64,000 bases of DNA from Cellulomonas xylanilytica (GCF_007989805.1 NZ_BJUB01000006.1:225980-289979), one strand, 5' to 3'. Positions 1-9,692 are shown, counted from the first letter of the stretch. Notes: a model not told the origin generated them from the letters alone. Numbers and translations: made by a program.

Positions 1-1650
1 GGTCTCGTGGACCATCGTCGCGACGAGGTCGGACCGCGCGTCCTCCAGGGCGACGGCGATCGCGCGCAGGGCGCGGGCGCGGTCGGCGGGCGACGTGGTG
101 GCCCAGACCGGCAGCGCCGCGGCGGCTCGGGCGACGACGGCGTCGACCTCGTCGGTCGTGGACACGGTGACCGCGCCGGCCGGCACCGGCACGTCCCGGG
201 CCACGACGTCCCGCGCCCAGGCGCGAGAGTCGGCGACGGCCGGGTCGGTGTCCGGGGCGTTCTCGAAGGGACCGGAGACCTCCGTCGACGCGCGGACCAC
301 CCGGCGGGCCGCGGTCGACGGCTCGTCCCGGTCACGGTAGGCATCGCGGAACGCCTGCTCCTGGGCGTCCATCGCGCCGTCGTTCGCGAAGAGCGCGTGC
401 AGGAAATTCTGGCTCGCGGAGTTCTCCTCCAGCCGCCGCACCAGGTAGGAGATGGCGACGTCGAAGTCGTGCCGGGCGACGACCGGCGTGTAGAGCAGCA
501 CCGCACCGACCTCGTCGCGCACCGCGCGGGCCTGCGCGGGAGCCATGCCCTGCAGCATCTCGACGTCGAGCGCCTCGCTGACGCCGCGCCGCTGCGCGAG
601 CAGGTGGGCCGCGGCGACGTGGAACAGGTTGTGGCTGGCGACCCCCACCCGCAGCGCCGCGGTGCGGGCCGGGTCGAGCGACCGGTCGACCAGGCGTAGG
701 TAGGCGGCGTCGACCTCCGCCTTGGAGCCGTACGGTGCCTGGGGCCACCCGTGCAGCTCGGCCTCCACCTGCTCCATCGCGAGGTTGGCGCCCTTCACCA
801 GGCGCACCTTGAGGCGGGCGCCGCCCGCGGCGCGACGTGCGGTGGCGATCGCGGTCAGCTCGTCGAGCGCGTCGGCGGCGTCCGGCAGGTAGGCCTGCAG
901 CACGATGCCCGCCTCGGCGCCCAGGAGCTCGGGGTCGGTGACGAGCCGCTCGAACACCCGCACCGTGAGGGCCAGGTCGCGGTACTCCTCCATGTCGAGG
1001 TTGAGGAACGTGCCGTGCCGGGCCGCGGTCAGGTACAGCGGACGCAGCCGGTCGACCACGCGCTCGACGCTGCCGCCGGTGTCCCAGGTGGACAGCTGGC
1101 TGGACACCGCCGACACCTTGACCGACACGTAGTCCACGTCGGGCCGCTCGACCAGAGCCGTCACCCGCGCCAGCCGGGCCGTCGCCTCCTGCTCCCCCAG
1201 CACGGCCTCACCGAGCAGGTTGAGGTTGAGCCGGAACCCCTCCGCCCGCGTCGCGGCCAGGTGCGCGGCCAGCCCGGGACCGTCGTCGGCGACGAGGTGG
1301 CCGACGAGGCTGCGCAGCCGCAGCCGGGCGGCGGGGACGACCACGTCGGGCAGCACGGGCGCGACCAGCGCCCCGACACCGAGCATCGCGCGGTCGAGGG
1401 GACCCAGGAAGCCCGCCGCCGCACCCGACGTGAGGTCCGCGAGCTCGCGCGCCGCGACCCGGACGTCCTGCGGTCGGGCCACCCGATCCACGAACCGCAC
1501 CGCCAGCTCGAGCCCCGCGGGATCCGCGACGAGGGCCGCCAACCGCCCGGTGGTGCGACGTTCCTTGGCCGTCTGGCCCTCCGCCGTCGCCGAGAGCCAG
1601 GACCGGGCCAGCCGGGTCGCGTCCTCGGTGACGTCGTCAGTCGTCGACAT
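1..1650 (-). CDS. putA: Bifunctional proline dehydrogenase / glutamate-semialdehyde dehydrogenase PutA (partial)
   Basis: The frame is open from ATG at 1650 to the window edge, giving 550 residues with no stop, so the C-terminal part is missing. The middle of the protein is a proline dehydrogenase barrel (segments DVDYVSVKVSAV, LNLDMEEYRDL, RLVKGANLAMEQVE, RVGVASHNLFHV), which oxidises proline to pyrroline-5-carboxylate with FAD. The last stretch (SWARDVV-like linker, then VSTTDEVDAVVARAAAALP and RARALRAIAVALE) is the start of an aldehyde dehydrogenase domain, which finishes the conversion to glutamate. This is the long actinobacterial PutA fusion. No HTH DNA-binding domain is seen at the N-terminus, unlike enterobacterial PutA. 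The upstream sequence on the minus strand has AGGAGC close to the ATG as ribosome site. It lies divergently from the small secreted protein at 1865. Confidence 0.93.
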   Translation of the reverse strand, partial: MSTTDDVTEDATRLARSWLSATAEGQTAKERRTTGRLAALVADPAGLELAVRFVDRVARPQDVRVAARELADLTSGAAAGFLGPLDRAMLGVGALVAPVLPDVVVPAARLRLRSLVGHLVADDGPGLAAHLAATRAEGFRLNLNLLGEAVLGEQEATARLARVTALVERPDVDYVSVKVSAVSSQLSTWDTGGSVERVVDRLRPLYLTAARHGTFLNLDMEEYRDLALTVRVFERLVTDPELLGAEAGIVLQAYLPDAADALDELTAIATARRAAGGARLKVRLVKGANLAMEQVEAELHGWPQAPYGSKAEVDAAYLRLVDRSLDPARTAALRVGVASHNLFHVAAAHLLAQRRGVSEALDVEMLQGMAPAQARAVRDEVGAVLLYTPVVARHDFDVAISYLVRRLEENSASQNFLHALFANDGAMDAQEQAFRDAYRDRDEPSTAARRVVRASTEVSGPFENAPDTDPAVADSRAWARDVVARDVPVPAGAVTVSTTDEVDAVVARAAAALPVWATTSPADRARALRAIAVALEDARSDLVATMVHET

Positions 1651-1864
1651 GCTGCTCCTTCGTGGGCCGGCCGGGTCGCGGTCGAACCTCGCTGTGCTGG
1701 TCGGCCGGGTCCGGCCAGGGATCAGTCTGACTGTCAAGGGCCGCGCGTGCGACGTCCGTCGCCCGGATGCCGGTTGACCACCGGGTCGCCGGTCGCCAGG
1801 GTGAACCATCCGGACGCCGACGTGCGGATGAGCCGACGCCACCGTCGACCCCGAGGGATGCCCC

Positions 1865-2275
1865 ATGCTCACACCTGCCCGCGCCCGGCACGCTCTCGTC
1901 GCCGCGCTCAGCGCCACGGTCCTGCTCGCCGGCGGCATCGTCGCCGCCGCCCCCGCTGTCGCCGCCGCCCCCGCTGTCGCCCTGGACCGCCTCGACCCCA
2001 CCCTGCTCGAGATCCAGCGGGCTCCCGGCGGGGTCGTGCGCCCGTTCGCCACGATCGAGAACGAGGAGGAGTTCTGCAAGTGGCTGACGGGGACGTACGT
2101 CAACCACCCCACCTACTACACGGTGCGCGTGTACAACTGCCGGCAGACCGACATCTTCGTCAAGGCCGTGTACCTCAACGGCACGTTCGGCACCTGCGTC
2201 CTGGTGCCCGCCCGGCACTCGCGGCACCTCGGCGGCTCGATCGTGAAGCCGATCGACAACGCCCAGATCTGCTGA
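1865..2275 (+). CDS. Small secreted protein of unknown function
   Basis: This 136-residue protein starts at ATG with GAGG about 8 bases upstream. It begins with a clear Sec signal peptide: RAR at residues 5-7, a hydrophobic core to about residue 30, and AVA-type cleavage sites. The Ala/Val-rich stretch AAAPAVA is directly repeated. The mature part has four cysteines (EEFCKW, YNCRQT, FGTCVL and the last residue), enough for two disulfides, and several aromatic residues. It resembles small exported proteins of actinobacteria with no assigned role. I do not recognise a family with certainty. It is probably monocistronic. Confidence 0.75.
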   Translation: MLTPARARHALVAALSATVLLAGGIVAAAPAVAAAPAVALDRLDPTLLEIQRAPGGVVRPFATIENEEEFCKWLTGTYVNHPTYYTVRVYNCRQTDIFVKAVYLNGTFGTCVLVPARHSRHLGGSIVKPIDNAQIC

Positions 2276-2362
2276 GCCGCCGCGCTGCCCGCGGGTCGGA
2301 CACACCCGGCTCGCCTGTCGGTCCTCTCGTGCTCGCGGCCCGGGTGGTGCCACAGTGAGCAC

Positions 2363-3634
2363 GTGACGGACCTCACAGCGGAGACCCCGCAACAGACCAC
2401 GCCCCTCGCCACCGCCAAGGCACAGCTTGCCGGTGCAGTCGAGATCCTCGGCTACACCGAGGGGCTCCACCGCATGCTCGCCACACCCCGGCGCGAGATG
2501 AACGTCGCCGTCCCCCTGCGTCGGGACGACGGCGAGATCGAGCTCTTCACCGGGTACCGCGTGCAGCACAACATCTCCCGCGGACCCGCGAAGGGCGGGC
2601 TGCGGTACTCGGCCGGCGTCGACGTCGACGAGGTCCGGGCGCTCGCCATGTGGATGACCTGGAAGTGTGCGGTCGTCGACGTGCCGTACGGCGGCGCCAA
2701 GGGGGGCGTGACGATCGACCCGCGGCTGTACAGCCAGGCGGAGCTCGAGCGCGTCACCCGCCGCTACACCAGCGAGATCATGCCGATCATCGGCCCCGAG
2801 CGGGACATCATGGCGCCGGACATCGGGACCAACGAGCAGACCATGGCGTGGGTCATGGACACGTACTCCGTGAACCTCGGCTACACCATCCCCGCGGTGA
2901 CCACCGGCAAGCCGCTGGCGGTCGGCGGGTCGCTCGGCCGCGCGACGGCGACCTCCCGCGGCGTCGTGCACGCCGCCGCCGCCGCGCTCGGTGACGCGGG
3001 CGTGGACCTGCGCGAGGTGAGCGCCGCGGTGCAGGGCTTCGGCAAGGTCGGCTCGCACGCGTCCCGCTTCCTGCACGAGGCAGGCACGCGCGTCGTCGCG
3101 GTCAGCGACGAGCAGGGCGGTGTCATGCGCAGCGACGGCCTCGACGTGACCGCGCTCGAACGGCACGTGCTGGCGACGGGCACCGTGGTCGGGTTCGAGG
3201 GCGGCGAGGCCATCGACAACACCGAGCTCCTCGCGCTCGACGTCGACCTGCTCATCCCCGCCGCGGTCGAGGGCGTCCTCGACGCCGAGGCAGCCGGACG
3301 GGTCAAGGCCCGCTGGGTGGTCGAGGCCGCCAACGGCCCGACGACGCACGAGGGCGACCGGGTGCTGGCCGAGCGCGGCGTCGTCGTGGTGCCCGACATC
3401 CTGGCCAACGCCGGCGGCGTCGTCGTGTCGTACTTCGAGTGGGTGCAGGCGAACCAGGCGTACTGGTGGACCGAGCGCGAGATCGAGGACCGGCTCGAGC
3501 ACCGCATGGTGACGGCCCACCGGGCGGTCGCCGCCGTGGCGAGCGCCGAGGGCATCTCGCTGCGCGACGCCGCGCTGACCATCGGCGTGCGACGCGTGGC
3601 GGAGGCGCACCAGATCCGCGGCCTCTACCCCTGA
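2363..3634 (+). CDS. gdhA: Glu/Leu/Phe/Val dehydrogenase (glutamate dehydrogenase)
   Basis: The 423-residue protein is full length for the family. It carries the N-terminal dimerisation/substrate domain (RGPAKGGLRYSAGVDVDEV, then DVPYGGAKGGV with the catalytic lysine) and a C-terminal Rossmann domain (VQGFGKVGSHASRFL). PDILANAGGVVVSYFEW near the end is the conserved substrate-pocket segment. It interconverts glutamate with 2-oxoglutarate plus ammonia, linking carbon and nitrogen metabolism. The start is GTG at 2363, because the nearby GTG at 2355 runs straight into a stop. The best guess is an NAD-type catabolic or assimilatory GDH; cofactor choice cannot be read with confidence. It lies near putA, whose product is also glutamate. 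Confidence 0.93.
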   Translation: MTDLTAETPQQTTPLATAKAQLAGAVEILGYTEGLHRMLATPRREMNVAVPLRRDDGEIELFTGYRVQHNISRGPAKGGLRYSAGVDVDEVRALAMWMTWKCAVVDVPYGGAKGGVTIDPRLYSQAELERVTRRYTSEIMPIIGPERDIMAPDIGTNEQTMAWVMDTYSVNLGYTIPAVTTGKPLAVGGSLGRATATSRGVVHAAAAALGDAGVDLREVSAAVQGFGKVGSHASRFLHEAGTRVVAVSDEQGGVMRSDGLDVTALERHVLATGTVVGFEGGEAIDNTELLALDVDLLIPAAVEGVLDAEAAGRVKARWVVEAANGPTTHEGDRVLAERGVVVVPDILANAGGVVVSYFEWVQANQAYWWTEREIEDRLEHRMVTAHRAVAAVASAEGISLRDAALTIGVRRVAEAHQIRGLYP

Positions 3635-3685
3635 CGGACGGGTCGACCAGGGAGTACCGGCGGGGGCACGGGTGTTGCAGACGAG

Positions 3686-4738
3686 GTGACTCGTCGTAAC
3701 CCCGTGCCCCTGTCCGTGCTCGACACGTCTCCCGTCGCCGTCGGGCAGACCTCCGGCGACGCCCTCGCCGCGACGACCGCGCTGGCCCGCGTCGCCGACG
3801 ACGCCGGCTACGCCCGGTTCTGGGTGGCCGAGCACCACGCGATGCCCGCCGTCGCCTCGACCTCCCCCGGCGTCCTGCTGGCGCACCTCGCGGCGTCGAC
3901 GGACCGCATCCGGCTCGGCTCCGGCGGCGTCATGCTGCCCAACCACCCGACGCTGGTCGTCGCGGAGCAGTTCGCCATGCTGGAGGCGCTGCACCCGGGC
4001 CGCATCGACCTGGGCATCGGCCGGGCGCCGGGCGCCGACCCGATGACGGCAGCGGCGCTGCGGCGCACGGTGGAGGGGCTGGGTGCCGAGGACTTCCCCG
4101 CGGAGGTCATCGACGTCCTGGCGCTGCTCGGCCAGGACCTGCCCGGTCGCGCGCCGTCGCTGCGAGCCGCCCGGCTGTCCGCGACCCCGGTCGCGACGTC
4201 GTCGCCGCAGGTCTGGTTGCTGGGCTCCAGCACGTTCAGCGCCGAGCTGGCCGGCACGCTGGGCCTGCCGTTCAGCTACGCCCACCACTTCAACACCGGT
4301 CACACGCTGCAGGCCGCGGCCGCGTACCGCCGCGCGTTCCATCCGTCGCCCGTGCTCGACGCACCGCGGCTGATGGTCTCGGCGTCGGTGCTCGTGGCGG
4401 ACTCCGACGACGAGGCGGAGTACCTGTCCGGGCCCAGCCGCGTCATGGCGCTGTCGCTGCGGACCGGGCGGCCGCTGGGACCGATCGTCTCCCCCGAGGA
4501 CGCCGCCCGGGAGCTCGCCGCGCTCGACCCGACGGCCGCCGCAGACTTCTTCGCGCGCGTGCCGGGCACGCAGGTGGCGACGACGGCGGACCGCGCGGTC
4601 GAGGAGCTCGCCGCCCTGGTGGAGCGGACGGGGGCCGACGAGCTGATGGTCACGGGGACGGCGTTCGACGTGGCGACCCGGGTGCACACGCTGGAGCAGG
4701 TCGCGGCGCGCTGGCCGGCGGACGTCCCCGTCGGCTGA
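3686..4738 (+). CDS. LLM-class flavin-dependent oxidoreductase (MsnO8 type)
   Basis: This 350-residue protein starts with GTG and belongs to the bacterial luciferase-like superfamily. Typical segments are PLSVLDTSPV at the N-terminus, YARFWVAEHHAMPAVAS, IRLGSGGVMLPNHPTLVVAEQFAMLEALHPGRIDLGIGRAPG-type sequence split by loops, and the late PEDAA...PGTQVATT. The family uses reduced flavin, either FMNH2 or F420H2; the substrate cannot be deduced. It stands 51 bp after gdhA and is convergent with the GNAT gene, the two stop codons being adjacent. Confidence 0.88.
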   Translation: MTRRNPVPLSVLDTSPVAVGQTSGDALAATTALARVADDAGYARFWVAEHHAMPAVASTSPGVLLAHLAASTDRIRLGSGGVMLPNHPTLVVAEQFAMLEALHPGRIDLGIGRAPGADPMTAAALRRTVEGLGAEDFPAEVIDVLALLGQDLPGRAPSLRAARLSATPVATSSPQVWLLGSSTFSAELAGTLGLPFSYAHHFNTGHTLQAAAAYRRAFHPSPVLDAPRLMVSASVLVADSDDEAEYLSGPSRVMALSLRTGRPLGPIVSPEDAARELAALDPTAAADFFARVPGTQVATTADRAVEELAALVERTGADELMVTGTAFDVATRVHTLEQVAARWPADVPVG

Positions 4739-5266
4739 CTAGCCGCCGGCGTCGCGCAGCGTCCGGGCGCGCCAGACCACGTCGAGCGCAGGATCGCCGG
4801 TGGCGCTCGGGTCGACCCGCTCCACGGTGAACCCCTCGCGCTCGTAGAACGCTCCTGCTCGCTCGTTGCCGGCGAAGTGCTCGACGCACAGCCGGGTCGC
4901 GTCCGGCGGCAGCTGGTCGACCAGTGCCGCGACGAGGCGGGGTCCCAGCCCGCGGCCGCGGTACCGGGGATCCAGGTAGAGCTTGTAGATGACGTGGTCG
5001 ACGCCCGCCCGGCCGCGCTGCGTCACGCCGACGACCCGGCCACCCGCCTCCGCGACGACGACCAGACCCGCCGACACGGCGGCGCGGACCTGGTCCTCGT
5101 TCCACCACCGGGCCACCTGGGCGTCCGCCGCCTGCTCGCCGATCAGCGGTGCGTAGTGCCGGCGGACGTGCGTGGCACCGAACTCGCAGATCGCCAGGGC
5201 GTCGCCCGTCCGTGCGATGTGGACGACCGCGTCAGGACCGGGGCTAGGTCGGCTCGTCGCCGGCAT
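4739..5266 (-). CDS. GNAT family N-acetyltransferase
   Basis: The acetyl-CoA binding motif A is visible as DPRYRGRGLGPRLVAALVDQL, preceded by the beta-strand HVIYKLYLD and followed by CVEHFAGNERAGAFYEREGF, the usual C-terminal GNAT signature. I choose the ATG at 5266, which gives 175 residues and overlaps the upstream META gene by 23 bp. A start at 5299 adds 11 residues that look like out-of-frame neighbour sequence. It probably acetylates a small amine or a protein N-terminus; the substrate is unknown. It is cotranscribed with the META-domain gene. Confidence 0.82.
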   Translation of the reverse strand: MPATSRPSPGPDAVVHIARTGDALAICEFGATHVRRHYAPLIGEQAADAQVARWWNEDQVRAAVSAGLVVVAEAGGRVVGVTQRGRAGVDHVIYKLYLDPRYRGRGLGPRLVAALVDQLPPDATRLCVEHFAGNERAGAFYEREGFTVERVDPSATGDPALDVVWRARTLRDAGG

Positions 5267-5600
5267 GCGGGTCCCGGACCAGCTGTGCCGCGAGCACACC
5301 GCTCAGGAGGAGCGTGTCGCCGTCGGGTGCCGCCACGGTCGACGGCTCCCCCAGCAGGCGCAGGACCTGCTGCTCGCGGGTCATCGCGTCCGGTGGCCCG
5401 GCCATGAGCGTGGACACGACCGGACCGAACGTCAGCGTGTGCGCGTCCAGCCGCCACGTGCCCCGGACGCGGTTGACGCCCGCCAGGCCGAACACCTGAC
5501 CGTCGCCGTCGAACGTCAGCCAGGGGGTCGCGCGCTGCGCCCCGTCGAGGTCGGCGCCCTCGAGCGCCGTGAACCGCCAGGTGCCTGCTAGGTCGACCAT
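5244..5600 (-). CDS. META domain-containing small protein
   Basis: The 118-residue protein starts at ATG 5600. The pattern LAGTWRF...L-TFDGDGQVFGLAGVNRVRGTW is that of META/HslJ domains, small beta-rich modules. Unlike exported HslJ relatives it has no signal peptide or lipobox, so it should be cytoplasmic. HslJ-type proteins are linked to novobiocin resistance and heat shock in E. coli, but no function can be carried over here. It precedes and overlaps the GNAT gene in the same direction. Confidence 0.72.
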   Translation of the reverse strand: MVDLAGTWRFTALEGADLDGAQRATPWLTFDGDGQVFGLAGVNRVRGTWRLDAHTLTFGPVVSTLMAGPPDAMTREQQVLRLLGEPSTVAAPDGDTLLLSGVLAAQLVRDPHAGDEPT

Positions 5601-5625
5601 CGCACGATCATGGCACCTGCTCGTC

Positions 5626-6318
5626 TCAGCCGCGGGGCTGGCGGTCCGCCCAGGTCTCCAGCGTCACGCGCGGGCCGGTGTAGAACGGCACCTCCTCGCG
5701 CACGTGCAGGCGGGCGTCGGTGGCGCGCAGGTCCCGCATGAGGTCCACGATCCGGTGCAGCTCGCCCGCCTCGAACGCGAGGATCCACTCGTAGTCGCCG
5801 AGCGCGAACGCCGAGACCGTGTTGGCGCGCACGTCGGCGTACCCGCGGGCCGCGTGACCGTGCTCGACGAGCATCCGCCGGCGGTCGTCCTCGGGCAGCA
5901 CGTACCAGTCGTACGAGCGCACGAACGGGTAGACCGTCATGTAGTCGCCGGCCGGCTCCCCCGCGAGGAAGGCCGGCACGTGCGCGCGGTTGAACTCCGC
6001 CGGGCGGTGCAGGCCGACGACCGACCACACGGGAAGCAGGTGCCGGCCGAGGTCGCTGGCCCGCAGCCGCTGGTAGGCGCCCTGCACCTCCTCGACCGTC
6101 TCCGCGTGCCACCACACCATCAGGTCCGCGTCGGCGCGCAGGCCCGCCACGTCGTACCAGCCGCGCACGACAAGCCCGTCGTCGGCGACCGCCGCCTGGG
6201 CCGCGGCGATGAGCTCGGCGCGCTCGTCGTCGTCCTCGGGCAGCACCTCTTCCAGCGCGAACACGGTCCACATGGTGTAGCGGACGGTGGCGTTGAGGGT
6301 CTCGGCGTCGTGCGTCAT
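5626..6318 (-). CDS. hemQ: Coproheme decarboxylase HemQ (chlorite dismutase family)
   Basis: This 230-residue protein starts at ATG 6318, with the GAG-rich region just upstream as ribosome site. Family marks are RYTMWTVF at the N-terminus, [35 protein letters not shown] (containing the tyrosine equivalent to the catalytic Tyr of ChdC) and [11 protein letters not shown] in the heme pocket. It catalyses the last step of the coproporphyrin-dependent pathway, decarboxylating coproheme to heme b with peroxide. It follows the ferrochelatase gene by 23 bp on the same strand, so both final heme steps are cotranscribed. Confidence 0.93.
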   Translation of the reverse strand: MTHDAETLNATVRYTMWTVFALEEVLPEDDDERAELIAAAQAAVADDGLVVRGWYDVAGLRADADLMVWWHAETVEEVQGAYQRLRASDLGRHLLPVWSVVGLHRPAEFNRAHVPAFLAGEPAGDYMTVYPFVRSYDWYVLPEDDRRRMLVEHGHAARGYADVRANTVSAFALGDYEWILAFEAGELHRIVDLMRDLRATDARLHVREEVPFYTGPRVTLETWADRQPRG

Positions 6319-6341
6319 CGCGGAGTGCTCCAAGGTGATCG

Positions 6342-7559
6342 TCAGGACCAGGGGTCGGTCGAGCAGGCGGCCGGGATGCCGGTGGGCGTCCCGGCGCGCA
6401 TCTGGCAGCAGCCCGGCCGGCACACGGAGCGGTACGGCGGCAGGTCGCCCACGGCCGCCTCCGGGACCCGCCGGGCCGCCGCGTCGGCGACCACGTCGGC
6501 CGTGACCGGGTGCGGACCGTTCGCCTCGGCGTCCCGGGCCAGCGCAGCACGCTCGAGCACGAGGTCGACCAGCCCGCGCACGAACGGCTCGCGCGTCCCG
6601 ACGGTGTCGGCCCGCACCGCGACGAGACCGAGCTCGGCCGCCGTCTCCAGCGCCTCGGTGTCGAGGTCGAACGCGACCTCCATGTGGTCCGAGATGAACC
6701 CGATCGGCGACAGGACCACGGCCTGGACGCCGTCGGCCGCGAGCGCCGTGAGGTGGTCGTTGACGTCGGGCTCCAGCCAGGGCTGGCTGGGCGGACCCGA
6801 GCGCGAGCAGTAGGCCAGGTCCCAGGTGACCGGCCGGCCGAGGCGCTCGCCGACGGCCGCGGCGACGGTGGCGGCGACGTCGAGGTGCTGGGCGCTGTAG
6901 GTCGCGCCGGAGACCGCCGAGGCCTCCTCCATCGTGTCGGGGATCGAGTGCGTGACGAAGACCAGTCGCGCGTCGCGGCCGATCGACTCGAACGCCTCGG
7001 TCACCGCGTCGACGTTCGCCTGCACGAAGCCCGGGTGGTTGAAGTAGGACCGCACCTTGTCGACGGCCACGGGGTGCTCGCCCTGGCCGAGCCCGACGTC
7101 GACACCGAGCTCGTCGAGCGAGGCCCAGAGGTTCTCCCGGTACTGCCGGCAGCCCGAGTACGACGAGTACGCGCTGGTGACCAGGGCGAGGACCCGCCGG
7201 GCGCCGTCCGCGTACGCCGCGGACAGGGCGTCGCGCGTGTACGGCTCCCAGTTGCGGTTCCCCCACACCACGGGCAGCTCGATGCCCCGCCGGGCGAGCT
7301 CGTCGACGAGCGCCTTCTGCAGGGCCAGGTTCTGGCCGTTGATCGGGCTGGCGCCGCCGAAGTGGTGGTAGTGCTCGGCGACGACGGCGAGCCGCTCGTC
7401 GGGGATGTTCTTGCCGGCGGTGACGTTGCGCAGGAACGGCAGGACGTCGTCGGGACCGTCCGGCCCGCCGAACGAGAACAGCAGCAGCGCGTCGTACGGG
7501 GCGACGGGGCTCAGGTCGGTTGGGAACGGCGAGGTGCTCACAGCGGTGTCGGGGGCCAC
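6342..7559 (-). CDS. hemH: Coproporphyrin ferrochelatase (HemH/CpfC)
   Basis: About 405 residues from GTG 7559; GTG 7541 is an alternative that would remove six residues. Neither has a convincing Shine-Dalgarno sequence. The protein has the ferrochelatase hallmarks [38 protein letters not shown] and [11 protein letters not shown]. In this pathway it inserts iron into coproporphyrin III. The cysteines in YSGCRQY and the C-terminal VCRPGCC are placed like the [2Fe-2S] ligands of cluster-containing actinobacterial ferrochelatases. It is operonic with hemQ. Confidence 0.93.
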   Translation of the reverse strand: MAPDTAVSTSPFPTDLSPVAPYDALLLFSFGGPDGPDDVLPFLRNVTAGKNIPDERLAVVAEHYHHFGGASPINGQNLALQKALVDELARRGIELPVVWGNRNWEPYTRDALSAAYADGARRVLALVTSAYSSYSGCRQYRENLWASLDELGVDVGLGQGEHPVAVDKVRSYFNHPGFVQANVDAVTEAFESIGRDARLVFVTHSIPDTMEEASAVSGATYSAQHLDVAATVAAAVGERLGRPVTWDLAYCSRSGPPSQPWLEPDVNDHLTALAADGVQAVVLSPIGFISDHMEVAFDLDTEALETAAELGLVAVRADTVGTREPFVRGLVDLVLERAALARDAEANGPHPVTADVVADAAARRVPEAAVGDLPPYRSVCRPGCCQMRAGTPTGIPAACSTDPWS

Positions 7560-7663
7560 CGGACGATCATCGCACCGGGCACGCGGGACGCTCGCGGCGA
7601 GCGGCCCGACCGGTGCGTGAGATTGTCCGGACGGGTTGTCAGATAACGGCGCCGGCTCGCCCC

Positions 7664-8686
7664 TCAGCCCTTGACCGCTCCCCCGAGCCCCGCCCCACGC
7701 AGGAACATGCGCTGGAACACGAGGAACAGCACGATCGGGATCAGGGTCGAGATGGCCAGGGCGGCCATGAGGACGCCCTTGTCGGTGGTCGCCTCGATGG
7801 ACGGCAGGCGCACGGACAGCGGCTGCAGGTCGGGGTTGCGCAGGACCAGCAGCGGCCAGAGGAAGTCCTTCCACGACGCGATGACCGCGAAGATCGACAC
7901 GACCCCGAGGATCGGCTTGCTCATGGGCAGCACGATCGACCAGAACAGGCGGTAAGGCCCGGCGCCGTCGACGCGGGCGGCCTCGAAGACCTCGCGCGGG
8001 AGGTTGTCGAAGAACCGCTGGACGAGCACGACGTTGAACGCGCTCGCGCCGGCGGGCAGCCAGACCCCCCAGAACGAGTTGACCAGGGACGTGTGGAAGA
8101 CGGGCGTGTCCAGCACCGTCAGGTAGAGCGGGACCAGCAGCACGACGGCGGGGACGAACAGCGTGGCGAGCACCGCGCCCTGGAGCACGCGGGCGTAGCG
8201 CGGCCGCAGCACGGACAGCAGGTAGCCGCCGGTGGTCGCGACGAGGATCTGGCTGAACCAGGCCCCGGCGGCGAGCACGATCGTGTTGGCGAAGTACTTG
8301 CTGACCTGGACGTCGTTCCACGCCTCGCTCAGGTTCGACCACGCGATGCCGTTGGGGAAGATCGCCATCGGGGTGCGCAGGATGTCCTGGGTCGGGGTGA
8401 CGGCGAACTTGGCCAGCAGCAGCAGCGGCCCGACGCACCAGACGACCAGCAGCACGAGCAGCAGCCAGTGCGAGGTGCCGAGCGACCACCGCACGGACGG
8501 GCGTCGCCAGTCCGAGACGGACACGGCGCTGCGGTCGTCCGTGGTGTCGGAGGACGAGGCCTTGCGGGCCCGACGCGCGCGGGCGGCGCCGACCGGCTCG
8601 GCCCCCGGGATGACCGGGACCTCGCCGGGGACGGTGCCGAGCACGGGCCGGGGCGTCGTGGGCGGGATGGGCGAGGTCGTCGTCAC
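7664..8686 (-). CDS. malG: Maltodextrin-type ABC transporter permease MalG
   Basis: This 340-residue membrane protein has a long polar N-terminal tail (about 75 residues), then six hydrophobic segments and the EAA loop FEAARVDGAGPYRLFWSIVLPMSKP that contacts the ATPase. The start GTG at 8686 overlaps the malF stop by 4 bp (GTGA), which fixes it and implies translational coupling. The MalG assignment rests on order, being the last gene after malE and malF. The ATPase is not encoded here. In Streptomyces such transporters share the multitasking ATPase MsiK encoded elsewhere, and the same is likely here. Confidence 0.9.
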   Translation of the reverse strand: MTTTSPIPPTTPRPVLGTVPGEVPVIPGAEPVGAARARRARKASSSDTTDDRSAVSVSDWRRPSVRWSLGTSHWLLLVLLVVWCVGPLLLLAKFAVTPTQDILRTPMAIFPNGIAWSNLSEAWNDVQVSKYFANTIVLAAGAWFSQILVATTGGYLLSVLRPRYARVLQGAVLATLFVPAVVLLVPLYLTVLDTPVFHTSLVNSFWGVWLPAGASAFNVVLVQRFFDNLPREVFEAARVDGAGPYRLFWSIVLPMSKPILGVVSIFAVIASWKDFLWPLLVLRNPDLQPLSVRLPSIEATTDKGVLMAALAISTLIPIVLFLVFQRMFLRGAGLGGAVKG

Positions 8687-9615
8687 GAGGTGCTCCAACG
8701 GCGGGTCAGACGGAAGTACACGAGCGACATGACGGCGAGGAACACGGCGAGGAGCAGGCTGAGCGCCGTGGCCTCGCCGTAGTTGCCGCCGAGGCTGTTG
8801 CCGAACGCGTAGCGGTAGATGAGCAGCAGGATCGTCACCGTGGCGTTGGCCGGACCACCGCCGGTGAACAGGTAGGGCTCGAGGAACACCTGCGCGGTCC
8901 CGATGACCTGCAGGATCAGCGTGATGAACAGGACCCCGCGCAGCTGCGGCACCAGCACGTGCCAGACCTTGCGCCAGACACCGGCACCGTCGACCTCCGC
9001 CGCGTCGTAGAGCTCGGGCGGGACCGCCGTCAGCGCGGCGAGGTAGATGACGACGGTGCCGCCCGCCGCCGCCCACGTGGCCTCCAGCACCAGCGACGGC
9101 ATGGCCATCGTCATGGACTGCAACCAGGGTTGAGGCGGGACGCCGACCCAGCCGAGGATGGTGTTGAACACGCCCTCGGGCCGCGGGTCGTAGAAGAACT
9201 TCCACAGCAGGACGGCGACCACGGGCGGCACGACGACCGGCAGGTACGCCAGGGCGGAGTACAGGCCCTTCGCTCGCCGGACCTCACGCATCAGCACCGC
9301 GGCGACGAGCGGGATGGGGTAGCCGAACACCAGCGCGAGCAGCGCGAACCAGAGCGTGTTGCGCGTCGCGACAGGCAGCAGCGGGTCCGCGAACACGTTC
9401 TGGAAGTTCTGCAGCCCCACCCACGACGTGGTGATGAGGTTGGTCTTCTGGAAGCTCATCACCACGGCACGGACGATGGGCAGCCACGAGAACACGCCGA
9501 AGATCACGAGCAGGGGCAGGGCGAACACCAGCGCGCTCAGGCCACCGCCCCGCACCCAGGTGAGCGGGGTGCCGGGGCGTCGACGGGGCGCGAGGACGAC
9601 GTCGTCCGTGGTCAT
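8683..9615 (-). CDS. malF: Maltodextrin-type ABC transporter permease MalF
   Basis: The 310-residue permease starts at ATG 9615 behind a good ribosome site (AGGAAGG). It has six transmembrane stretches and the EAA motif YDAAEVDGAGVWRKVWHVLVPQLRG. It forms the heteromeric channel with MalG for a sugar delivered by the binding protein upstream. A GC-rich stem-loop lies between malE and this gene. The sugar is inferred from the alpha-glucosidase and MalR-type repressor in the same locus. Confidence 0.9.
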   Translation of the reverse strand: MTTDDVVLAPRRRPGTPLTWVRGGGLSALVFALPLLVIFGVFSWLPIVRAVVMSFQKTNLITTSWVGLQNFQNVFADPLLPVATRNTLWFALLALVFGYPIPLVAAVLMREVRRAKGLYSALAYLPVVVPPVVAVLLWKFFYDPRPEGVFNTILGWVGVPPQPWLQSMTMAMPSLVLEATWAAAGGTVVIYLAALTAVPPELYDAAEVDGAGVWRKVWHVLVPQLRGVLFITLILQVIGTAQVFLEPYLFTGGGPANATVTILLLIYRYAFGNSLGGNYGEATALSLLLAVFLAVMSLVYFRLTRRWSTS

Positions 9616-9653
9616 CAAGGGCCTTCCTGGGGGTGCGGACGTGCGACCAAGGA

Positions 9654-9683
9654 TGCCCGGCCGGGACGCTCCCCGGCCGGGCA
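9654..9683 (-). promoter_or_regulatory. Intercistronic stem-loop between malE and malF
   Basis: A perfect 12-bp inverted repeat (TGCCCGGCCGGG, 6-base loop, then its complement) follows the malE stop by 9 bases and precedes malF by 38. It has no U-tract. Such hairpins behind binding-protein genes usually protect the upstream message or partly attenuate transcription, making more binding protein than permease. That role is inferred. Confidence 0.6.
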
Positions 9684-9692
9684 CCCCGGGTG

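Noticed and set aside
1637..4687. Very long minus-strand open frame (1016 codons)
   Set aside because: It is antisense to gdhA and the flavin oxidoreductase and rich in Arg/His/Gly, a GC-codon shadow.
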